Positions 1 through 6,058 of a DNA stretch of 6,220 bases are shown here, in pieces. Position numbers and translations under genes: made by a program. How positions within the stretch are numbered: position 1 is the stretch's first letter; every line of letters begins with the position of its first letter. The notes under the pieces were generated by a model. It was not told the DNA's origin. It did no database searches and worked only from the letters and a program-made list of their open reading frames with translations. Source of the stretch: Ferruginibacter sp. (GTDB lineage: Bacteria > Bacteroidota > Bacteroidia > Chitinophagales > Chitinophagaceae); the NCBI GenBank assembly GCA_018882645.1, contig VERM01000094.1, positions 1-6,220 of the forward strand. Direction: 5' to 3'.

Positions 1-35
1 GGGTAAATGTATGAAGAAAAAAAGAACGTGTGACT

Positions 36-54
36 GATTCAAAATGTTTGAATC
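36..54 (-). terminator. Inverted repeat downstream of frr, possible weak terminator
   Basis: GATTCAAA at 36-43 and TTTGAATC at 47-54 are perfect reverse complements separated by three bases, giving an 8-bp stem. The repeat lies about 70 bases past the frr stop on the minus strand. A run of seven T (minus-strand sense, around 17-23) follows some 12 bases after the stem rather than directly. The stem is AT-rich and the T run is displaced, so this is a poor intrinsic terminator. It could also be a chance repeat. No gene is supported in 1-122. Confidence 0.3.
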
Positions 55-122
55 CATGCAGTTTAAGGAGTAGGTCAAATCATTTCATAATGCAAGACAT
101 TGAGTATGCATTTTAATCACAA

Positions 123-686
123 TTAAACCGCCATGATTTCTTTTTCTTTTGCTTCCAGATGTTTCTCTATAAGTAAAATGTATTTGTCGGTGGCATCTTG
201 GGCTTCTTGTTCTGTGTCTTTTGCGATATCTTCACTGAGTCCGTCTTTTTGAAGTTTTTTTATTTGTTCAATGGCATCTCTTCTGATGTTTCGGATGGAG
301 ACTTTTGCATTTTCTCCTTCTACGTTACATTTTTTTACCAGCTCTTTTCTTCTTTCTTCAGTAAGGGGCGGCATAAACAATCGAATGATATTCCCATCGT
401 TTTGCGGAGTGATGCCTATATTGGCACCCATGATCGCTTTTTCTATAATTGGCAGCATATGCTTTTCCCAGGGTTGAACAGATATGGTTCTGGCATCCAG
501 TGCCGATACATTGGCAACCTGATTGACGGGAGTAGGATTTCCATAGTAATCTACCGAGATGCCATCAAGGATATTGGGACTGGCTTTTCCAGCTCTAATT
601 TTTGATAGCTCAAACTCCAGATGTTTTAAAGCTTTTGACATGGATGAATTGGCATCCGATATGATATGGGTAAGGTCTTCTGACAT
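123..686 (-). CDS. frr: Ribosome recycling factor
   Basis: This cytoplasmic factor acts with EF-G after translation termination to split the 70S post-termination complex and free the mRNA and tRNA. The 187-residue product matches the usual family length of about 185 and is recognisable from end to end. Near the N-terminus is the helix with SKIRAGKASPNIL, then VDYYGNPTPVNQVANVS and the DARTISVQPW stretch of the small beta domain, then IGITPQNDGNIIRLFMPPLTEERRKELVKK. The VSIRNIRRDA segment, conserved in all RRFs, opens the long C-terminal helices of the three-helix bundle. The ATG at 684-686 gives the normal N-terminus, and the frame ends in TAA at 123-125. The upstream neighbour is a glycan-lipid transferase 88 bases away in the same direction. 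pyrH, the frequent partner of frr, is not adjacent, and a good -7 box just upstream suggests frr has its own promoter. No damage is seen. Confidence 0.97.
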   Translation of the reverse strand: MSEDLTHIISDANSSMSKALKHLEFELSKIRAGKASPNILDGISVDYYGNPTPVNQVANVSALDARTISVQPWEKHMLPIIEKAIMGANIGITPQNDGNIIRLFMPPLTEERRKELVKKCNVEGENAKVSIRNIRRDAIEQIKKLQKDGLSEDIAKDTEQEAQDATDKYILLIEKHLEAKEKEIMAV

Positions 687-702
687 GGCAATAAATTGTA
701 TG

Positions 703-710
703 CAAATTTA
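703..710 (-). promoter_or_regulatory. Bacteroidota-type -7 promoter box for frr
   Basis: Read on the minus strand, 710-703 is TAAATTTG, a full match to the Bacteroidota -7 consensus TAnnTTTG. It ends 16 bases before the frr ATG, so the predicted transcript would have a leader of only about 10 bases. No convincing TTTG or TTG -33 element is seen at the expected distance upstream. The box match and position are seen directly; promoter activity is inferred. AT-rich DNA produces such boxes by chance fairly often. Confidence 0.45.
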
Positions 711-774
711 TAAAATCGGTTTTAAAATCTGCAGTTTTTTAACAGTTAGTAAAAAGTAAAGTAACAAATTGAAA

Positions 775-1905
775 TCACTTGATCTTAGCAGTGCTTCCGG
801 ATATGGTAATGATTTTGTGAGATTTAATGATGGAAGTCTTTTGATTGGTTTCTTCAAGTTGTCTCGATGTATTTTTTTTGATGCGGAGGATATATATCAC
901 CCCAGTAAAAATTGAGGCCGCTAACATAATAATAGACATGCAAACATTAGAGCCCAGGTTACTTGTAAAATAAGCTAATGCAATAAAAAATATATTGGCA
1001 AGAAGGCATATCAATGTTACCGAACGATGGCTTTGTCCCAAATCCAAAAGAATATGGTGTATATGATTTCTGTCCGGACTGAAAGGTGAACGACGATCTA
1101 AAATCCGGTAAGTAAAGATTCTAAGCGTGTCAAATAAAGGAATCATTAATATGGAAAATCCAATAACCGGTGCCGAATCCAAATGAAAGGAAACGGTTGA
1201 GGTATGAGAAAGGTTGATGAATTTGATGACGAGTATGGAGTTTATCAAACCCAATAAGAGAGAGCCTGTATCTCCCATGAAAATTTTGGCAGGAGAAAAG
1301 TTATAAATGAGGAATCCCAACAAGCTTCCGGACAAAGCGAAGGCCATTACGGCGTAGTTTATTTCACCCACATACAAAAAGTAACTTCCAAAAACCAGAG
1401 TAGTAAGCAGGCCTAAAGTGCCGGCAAGTCCGTCTACTCCGTCAATCAGATTGAAGGAATTCGTTATCACTACGATGGTGAAGAAGGTAAGAATCACAGA
1501 AACAAATGGGGGAATAGCATGTATTCCGAACAAACCGAACATATTGTTGATCTGAAGTCCGCCAAATTTGATGATGATTCCTGCAGCCAACAACTGACCA
1601 ATGAATTTTTTGCTGGCAGAAATAATCAGAATATCATCTTTTATTCCAAGAAAAAAAATCACCACAGCTGCAGCGGAAAAATAAGGTATTTCGTTGTTCA
1701 AATCATGTTTGGATCCAAGTAGGGTAGCCAGAATAAAACCTGCAAAAATTCCCAATCCTCCCAAAGTGGGTATCACGGTCTTGTGAACTTTTCTTTCATC
1801 AGGCTCATCAAATAGCCTCTTTTCTTTCGCAACCTGAATGATAACAGGGATAGAGAAGAATGTGGCGATGAAAGCCAGGAACGCACTGAATGTAACATTA
1901 TACAT
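775..1905 (-). CDS. MraY/WecA-family undecaprenyl-phosphate sugar-1-phosphate transferase
   Basis: This polytopic inner-membrane enzyme transfers a sugar-1-phosphate, typically GlcNAc-1-P from UDP-GlcNAc, to undecaprenyl phosphate, the first step of surface-glycan (O-antigen, teichoic-acid-like or capsule) assembly. The 376-residue product has about ten or eleven hydrophobic segments and the family motifs in order. These are DEPDERKVHKTVIPTLGGLG (33-52), the Asp pair D90-D91 in LGIKDD, NSFNLIDGVDGLAG (149-162; N152, D155, D158), FMGDTGS (209-215; D212) and DRNHIHH (278-284). The HIHH motif is typical of the WecA/TagO branch and argues against MraY proper. After the last helix (about 322-340) comes a basic, hydrophilic tail of about 35 residues. 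The ATG at 1903-1905 places the first helix at residues 4-24. The gene starts a divergent promoter region shared with transketolase, and frr lies downstream on the same strand. The exact sugar and acceptor pathway cannot be read from this window. Confidence 0.9.
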   Translation of the reverse strand: MYNVTFSAFLAFIATFFSIPVIIQVAKEKRLFDEPDERKVHKTVIPTLGGLGIFAGFILATLLGSKHDLNNEIPYFSAAAVVIFFLGIKDDILIISASKKFIGQLLAAGIIIKFGGLQINNMFGLFGIHAIPPFVSVILTFFTIVVITNSFNLIDGVDGLAGTLGLLTTLVFGSYFLYVGEINYAVMAFALSGSLLGFLIYNFSPAKIFMGDTGSLLLGLINSILVIKFINLSHTSTVSFHLDSAPVIGFSILMIPLFDTLRIFTYRILDRRSPFSPDRNHIHHILLDLGQSHRSVTLICLLANIFFIALAYFTSNLGSNVCMSIIMLAASIFTGVIYILRIKKNTSRQLEETNQKTSIIKSHKIITISGSTAKIK

Positions 1906-1929
1906 ACTACTTACTTTTTTTCCCTATGG

Positions 1930-1937
1930 TAAAGATA
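1930..1937 (-). promoter_or_regulatory. Possible -7 box for the WecA-like gene
   Basis: On the minus strand 1937-1930 reads TATCTTTA, one mismatch from TAnnTTTG, 24 bases upstream of the ATG. No clear -33 element is visible. The call rests on position and one near-match, so it is weak. Confidence 0.25.
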
Positions 1938-2032
1938 AAAATTATGTTTAGATTAACGAAGTTTTAACAACATTCTTTACAGGTCTTTTCGAATATTATT
2001 TTTTATAATACACAAGTATTAAGTTTTTTATA

Positions 2033-2052
2033 AATTATAAAATTTTATAATT
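2033..2052. repeat. Perfect 20-bp AT-only palindrome in the divergent promoter region
   Basis: The half-site AATTATAAAA at 2033-2042 is followed directly by its exact reverse complement at 2043-2052; the match does not extend further. It lies between two divergently transcribed genes (starts at 1905 and 2140). It is followed by a pyrimidine-rich tract with long T runs (about 2055-2078). It could be a dyad operator, a bendable UP-like element or simply low-complexity AT DNA. A cruciform or hairpin would be weak because every pair is A-T. No known regulator site is recognised. Confidence 0.4.
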
Positions 2053-2095
2053 AGATTTTTTCCTTTTTTTCTTTTTTTATTGATTTACATTGACT

Positions 2096-2103
2096 TAGGT
2101 TTG
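2096..2103 (+). promoter_or_regulatory. Bacteroidota-type -7 promoter box for the transketolase half
   Basis: TAGGTTTG matches TAnnTTTG fully and ends 36 bases before the ATG at 2140. Transcription would be expected to begin around 2110, giving a leader of about 30 bases. The T-rich tract just upstream could assist polymerase binding, but no good -33 TTTG is seen. If the box is real, codons upstream of about 2110 are not in the transcript, which supports the 2140 start over a TTG start at 2080. Confidence 0.45.
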
Positions 2104-2139
2104 CAACAGGAATATTTGATCAACAAAAATTTTATTATA

Positions 2140-2973
2140 ATGCATCAGTTAAAGGAAATTGCTACCCAAGTCAGAAGAGATATCGTACGAATGGTTCATG
2201 GTGTACAGAGCGGTCATCCGGGGGGGTCTTTGGGATGCGCAGATTTTCTTACAGCACTATATTTTAAAGAGATGATTCATGATAAATCTTTTAAAATGGA
2301 TGGCATCGGGGAAGATGTTTTTTTTCTAAGCAATGGTCATATTTCTCCGGTTTTTTACAGTTGCCTTGCACGTAGCGGATATTTTCCAATCAGAGAACTG
2401 TCAACTTTCAGAAAAATAAATAGCCGCCTTCAGGGTCATCCTACTACCCACGAGCATTTGCCGGGTGTAAGAATGGCCAGCGGTTCTCTTGGACAGGGGC
2501 TTAGCGTTGCTGTGGGAGCCGCATTGGCTAAAAAGTTAAATAATGATTCTCATATTGTATACTCACTTCATGGAGATGGCGAGCTTGATGAAGGTCAGAA
2601 CTGGGAAGCCATTTTATTTGCAGCACATAAAAAAGTAGATAATCTAATTGCAACAATCGATTGTAATGGTCAGCAGATTGATGGCTCAACCGACGATGTA
2701 ATGAAACTTGGAAATTTGAGAGCCAAATTTGAAGCATTTGACTGGCTGGTGACCGAGATGGATGGTAACGATATGGATGAGGTAATTTCAGGAATTCAAA
2801 AAGCTAAATCTTTACTGTGTAAGGGGAAGCCGGTCATAATCTTGATGAGAACCATCATGGGTAAAGGGGTTGATTTTATGGAAGGTACCCATGAATGGCA
2901 CGGTATAGCTCCAAATGATGATCAACTTCAAAAGGCACTTCAACAATTACCTGAAACGCTGGGAGATTATTGA
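2140..2973 (+). CDS. Transketolase, N-terminal (thiamine-diphosphate-binding) subunit
   Basis: This is the half of transketolase that binds the diphosphate of thiamine diphosphate and Mg2+. With the C-terminal half it moves two-carbon ketol units between sugar phosphates in the non-oxidative pentose phosphate pathway, in the cytoplasm. The 277-residue product matches the usual size of split N-terminal subunits. Motifs visible are SGHPGGSLG (24-32; H26), LSNGH (64-68), GHP (99-101) and GSLGQGLS (115-122). The cofactor motif is GDGELDEGQNWEA...DCNGQQIDG (145-182), with D146 and N176 as probable metal ligands. Near the end is GTHEWHG (249-255). ATG 2140 gives the family N-terminus (LKEIATQVRRDIVRM); the 20 residues possible upstream from a TTG are AT-rich and contain a promoter box. 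There is no Shine-Dalgarno. The C-terminal half (pyrimidine-binding domain with catalytic Glu) is not next to it: the stop is followed 3 bases later by a convergent gene. Confidence 0.93.
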   Translation: MHQLKEIATQVRRDIVRMVHGVQSGHPGGSLGCADFLTALYFKEMIHDKSFKMDGIGEDVFFLSNGHISPVFYSCLARSGYFPIRELSTFRKINSRLQGHPTTHEHLPGVRMASGSLGQGLSVAVGAALAKKLNNDSHIVYSLHGDGELDEGQNWEAILFAAHKKVDNLIATIDCNGQQIDGSTDDVMKLGNLRAKFEAFDWLVTEMDGNDMDEVISGIQKAKSLLCKGKPVIILMRTIMGKGVDFMEGTHEWHGIAPNDDQLQKALQQLPETLGDY

Positions 2974-2976
2974 TTT

Positions 2977-4197
2977 TTATCTAAGGCTGATGGGTTGTTT
3001 TGATGCTTTTTGCGCGGGAAACCATGAGGCAATGAATGTAATAATCAGTGCTGTAGCCCCAACTAGTAAAAAGTCCGTCAATACTAATTTAACAGGAAAA
3101 TAATGGATTAAAAACGATCCGCCGTTTAATTTAATAAACTGAAATTTTATCTGTAATAGGCAAATGACCGTCGCAAAAGCTATTCCTGTGACAGTTCCTA
3201 TAATTCCCAATAGCAATCCTTCACTTAAAAATATTTTTTTGATTTGCATTCTGCTTGTTCCCATACTTTGCAGAATAGAGATGTCTTGTTTTTTTTCAAG
3301 TACCAGCATTGTAAGTGCGCTGATCATATTAAATGCGGCAATGACAAGAATCAATGTTAATACTGCATAAATGACCCATTTTTCTATTTTCATGGTTTGA
3401 TAAAGACTGGTGTTTTGTTCATATTTGTTTTGTACGACAAATCCCCTGCCCAGAATATTTTGAAGCTTTTGCTTGATTTTATTTTCATCAGCATTTGGTT
3501 GTAGTTTGAGCTCTACTGAAGTAAATTGGTCTTCTTCCAATCCGATGTGCTGTCTGACGAAATCAATATTTGTTATCGCATAGCTGTTGTCGAATTCTTG
3601 TTGAATGGAAAATACGCCTGAAGGGTTAATGATGCCTTCACTGATTGAGGCAACAGGATCAGTACCCGGTACATTCATTTTAGGGAGTATAACTGTATTC
3701 TTCTCTTCTATGAGTCCGGGTTCGAGTGATATTCCAGTAGCGTATTGTATGCCGGAGCCTAGAATAACGCCGGGTTCAACATCATTACCCAGATCAAAGG
3801 ATCCTTCAGTTATTTTATCCGGCACGCCGCTTACTTTAATAAAATTGCTGTCCACTCCTTTGAGCTGGATAACAGACTGAGCGTTGCTGTTTTGCAGAAG
3901 AGCCTTTTCTTCAATGATACATGAAGCGGATTGAACGCCATCAATTTTTTTTATTTGATCAAAAACCAAAGGAGTAAGACGAAATGTTTTCCCTTTTTCG
4001 GGCACAATCTTCATGTCTGCATAGAATGATGAATAAAGAGATTGAACAAGTCCTTCAAACCCATTAAAAACACACAGCACCAATATCTGGCAACAAGTAG
4101 CAAAAGCAATTACACCTGTAGTCACCCAGGCGATTATGTTAATGGCATTGGTTGTTTTCTTTCCTTTGAAGTAGCGCCAGGCAAAGTTGAGATACAT
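2977..4197 (-). CDS. LolC/LolE-like ABC transporter permease (FtsX/MacB family)
   Basis: This is an inner-membrane permease of the type that, with the LolD ATPase, releases lipoproteins from the inner membrane for transfer to the outer membrane. The 406-residue length and 1+3 helix layout fit LolC/E. One helix lies at about residues 20-45, then a large periplasmic domain to about 270, then helices at about 274-300, 325-349 and 374-394. The cytoplasmic coupling stretch EKKQDISILQSMGTSRMQIKKIF (301-323) between helices 2 and 3 is the family hallmark. The N-terminal NFAWRYFKGKKTTNAINIIAW also matches LolC/E starts. The ATG (4195-4197) lies 6 bases after the rbfA stop, so the two genes are almost certainly co-transcribed and probably translationally coupled. 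No LolD-like ATPase is in the window and would have to be encoded elsewhere. Other FtsX-like permeases remain possible, but the overall fit to LolC/E is good. The gene ends 3 bases from the convergent transketolase stop. Confidence 0.85.
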   Translation of the reverse strand: MYLNFAWRYFKGKKTTNAINIIAWVTTGVIAFATCCQILVLCVFNGFEGLVQSLYSSFYADMKIVPEKGKTFRLTPLVFDQIKKIDGVQSASCIIEEKALLQNSNAQSVIQLKGVDSNFIKVSGVPDKITEGSFDLGNDVEPGVILGSGIQYATGISLEPGLIEEKNTVILPKMNVPGTDPVASISEGIINPSGVFSIQQEFDNSYAITNIDFVRQHIGLEEDQFTSVELKLQPNADENKIKQKLQNILGRGFVVQNKYEQNTSLYQTMKIEKWVIYAVLTLILVIAAFNMISALTMLVLEKKQDISILQSMGTSRMQIKKIFLSEGLLLGIIGTVTGIAFATVICLLQIKFQFIKLNGGSFLIHYFPVKLVLTDFLLVGATALIITFIASWFPAQKASKQPISLR

Positions 4198-4203
4198 CAG
4201 GGA

Positions 4204-4581
4204 TTATGGTTTATGCTTTAATTTTTCATCCTCCTGTTTTATTTCTTTAAACAGTTTTTCCATTTTGTCTACATACTCGAGTGTGTCATCAATATAGAAG
4301 CTGAGTTGAGGCATTGATCTCAATTGATGCCTCACTCTGGTTGTCAGCTCCTTTTTTATTTCCCAGCTTCTTTCCTGAATTATTTTCAAGGCGCCTTCAG
4401 GTTCTGCCACCTTAAAAAAACTCAAATAAATTCTGGCTTCAAAAAGATCGGGAGTGATTTTTACGCCTGAAATAGAAACCATGCCACCATTGATCATGGA
4501 TAACCCCAATCGCTGAAATATTTCGTTTAATTCTTTTTCTAAAACAGCCGCCACTTGTTTTTGTCTTTTCCCTTCTATCAT
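4204..4581 (-). CDS. rbfA: 30S ribosome-binding factor A
   Basis: This small cytoplasmic factor has a KH-like fold. It binds the 30S precursor near the 5' end of 16S rRNA and is needed for late small-subunit maturation and cold adaptation. The 125-residue product has the normal length. It opens with KRQKQVAAVLEKELNEIFQRLG (the first helix) and continues with MVSISGVKITPDLFEARIYLSFF (about 34-56), equivalent to the family's sequence of strands around the conserved SPDL.A+VYVS pattern. It closes with RHQLRSMPQLSFYIDDTLEYVDKMEKLFKEI, matching the conserved R..vPeL.F..Ddsle signature. A short charged tail follows (EDEKLKHKP). The ATG at 4579-4581 is the natural start, with no visible Shine-Dalgarno. 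It leads the rbfA / LolC/E-like permease pair and diverges from the ABC exporter gene 63 bases away. Confidence 0.93.
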   Translation of the reverse strand: MIEGKRQKQVAAVLEKELNEIFQRLGLSMINGGMVSISGVKITPDLFEARIYLSFFKVAEPEGALKIIQERSWEIKKELTTRVRHQLRSMPQLSFYIDDTLEYVDKMEKLFKEIKQEDEKLKHKP

Positions 4582-4612
4582 TGTATAAAGCTTTAATTCA
4601 GTGTAAAATTAG

Positions 4613-4620
4613 TTACTTTG
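4613..4620 (+). promoter_or_regulatory. Possible -7 box for the ABC exporter gene
   Basis: TTACTTTG is one mismatch from TAnnTTTG and ends 24 bases before the ATG at 4645, inside the 63-base gap between divergent genes. No -33 element is clear. The short gap must contain start signals for both directions, which raises the prior, but the motif itself is weak. Confidence 0.3.
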
Positions 4621-4644
4621 CTGTTTCTATTCACAAATAATGAC

Positions 4645-6057
4645 ATGAGAAGATATTCCAGGGTTTTCAAATACTTAAAAGATTACAGGTCGTCTATTGT
4701 ATATTATCTTCTGACGGTTGTGCTTTCTATTGTTTTTTCGCTGATCTCATTGGGAATGCTTTTCCCTTTTTTACAATTACTTTTTGGTGTTAACAACAAT
4801 AAACCTGCAGATACATCCTCTTCCAACCCCGTATTGAATTGGATAAATAACGAATTGTCTACCCTTGTCCAGAGAGGAGATGCCTTTGATGCACTGGGTG
4901 TAGTTTGTATCCTGATCATCATTTCCATTTTTCTTAAAAATCTGTTTGTTTATTTATCCGCAAGAATACTTGGGCCAATTAAAAATAAAGTCATCAACAG
5001 ATTTAGAGCAGATATGTATGAAAAGATTTTAAGGCTTCCAATAGGATATTTTACTGAAAAGCGAAAAGGAGATTTGATGAGTCGTATGACCAATGATATA
5101 TACGAAATCGAATCGTCTGTTATTGGTACGCTTGAAGGATGGGTGAAAGATCCTCTTTCCATCATCATCAACCTTTTCGTATTGTTTTATATTAGTCCTA
5201 AGCTCACACTTTTTATTTTAATCTCCTTGCCTTTGATGGGCATATTGATTGGAAGGGTAAGCAGGTCATTGAAAAAAGATTCATTGAAAGTATCGGAAAA
5301 AACAGGAGAAACATTTTCAGCTATTGAAGAAACTTTAGGTGGATTAAGAGTGATCAAAGCTTTCAATGTGGAGCGTAAATTAAGAAGTAAATTTTTTCAC
5401 CTAAACGATGATTTGCTTCATGCAAGAAATCAGGTAGGGTATAAACGGGATCTTGCATCGCCTATGAGTGAACTTATGGGCGTAACCATTTTTTCCTGCA
5501 TACTCTGGTTTGGCGGCAAACTGGTTTTGTCTCATGAAATAGCAATGAACGGCGCCCTTTTTTTAACTTACATGGGTCTGTTCTATAACATTATCAATCC
5601 GGCCAAATCCATTTCAACGGCATTCAGCAACATGCAAAAGGGCTCCGCCGCCATAGGCCGAATTGAACAGGTTCTCAATGCGCCCATTACGGTAGATGAC
5701 AATCCTGACGGAAAAAAAATCAAATCATTTGAACACAGTATTGAATTCAAAAATGTTGATTTCTCTTACGAAGATTTTTCTATATTAAAAAATATAAACC
5801 TGATTGTTCCCAAAGGAAAGACTATTGCTTTGGTTGGCAGCAGTGGGGCAGGAAAATCTACTTTGGCCGATCTGGTTCCACGATTTCATGATGTCAGTGG
5901 AGGCGAGATTTTAATTGACGGTGTAAATATCAAAGAATATTCCCTGCATGAGCTCAGAAGCTTGATTAGTATTGTTACTCAGGAGCCAATTCTTTTCAAT
6001 GATTCGATTGCAAACAATATTGCATTGGGCATGGAGAATGCCACGCTTAACGATATC
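4645..6057 (+). CDS. MsbA-like ABC exporter (fused TMD and NBD), 3' part replaced by foreign DNA
   Basis: This is the start of an inner-membrane half-transporter of the MsbA/multidrug/lipid exporter family, which would work as a homodimer. The 471 residues that fit the family start at ATG 4645. The ATG at 4640 is out of frame and stops after two codons. Helices lie at about 18-43, 84-104, 172-184, 188-203, 278-296 and 305-322, with the conserved FTEKRKGDLMSRMTNDI coupling region at about 135-151. In the ATPase domain, IEFKNVDFSYEDF supplies the A-loop aromatic, GSSGAGKS (398-405, K404) is Walker A, and VTQEP holds the Q-loop Q446. FNDSIANNIALG follows as expected. After D470-I471 (GATATC) the family match ends. 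LSGGQ, Walker B, D-loop and switch His, roughly 130 residues, are absent. The frame happens to stay open to the window end (54 further codons), but those codons read antisense to a tolB fragment and are not exporter sequence. Lipid A core is a plausible but unproven substrate. Confidence 0.92.
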
Positions 6058-6058
6058 A
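6044..6058. other. Chimeric junction between Bacteroidota DNA and a foreign tolB fragment
   Basis: To the left, the plus strand encodes exporter sequence ending at about A-T-L-N-D-I. To the right, the minus strand encodes TolB ending at about V-R-V-A-D-I. Both matches can include the palindrome GATATC at 6052-6057, which reads Asp-Ile in either direction. TolB homology could extend a few codons further left (Val-Lys), so up to about 14 bases may be shared. GC content is 71 of 180 bases at 5881-6060 and 93 of 160 at 6061-6220. No insertion-sequence ends or target duplication are visible. Confidence 0.85.

Noticed and set aside
198..605. Plus-strand open frame of 135 codons opposite frr
   Set aside because: It lies entirely antisense to frr, which is a full-length, well-conserved gene. 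The translation has no recognisable motif and is a shadow frame.
3605..3880. Plus-strand open frame of 91 codons inside the permease gene
   Set aside because: It is antisense to the periplasmic domain of an intact LolC/E-like gene, with no family features of its own.
4640..4648. ATG at 4640 as the exporter start
   Set aside because: It is out of frame with the exporter and reaches TGA after two codons. The overlapping ATG at 4645 opens the real frame.
4704..5171. Two minus-strand open frames of about 74 codons each
   Set aside because: Both are antisense to the transmembrane domain of the ABC exporter, whose plus-strand frame is continuous and clearly coding.
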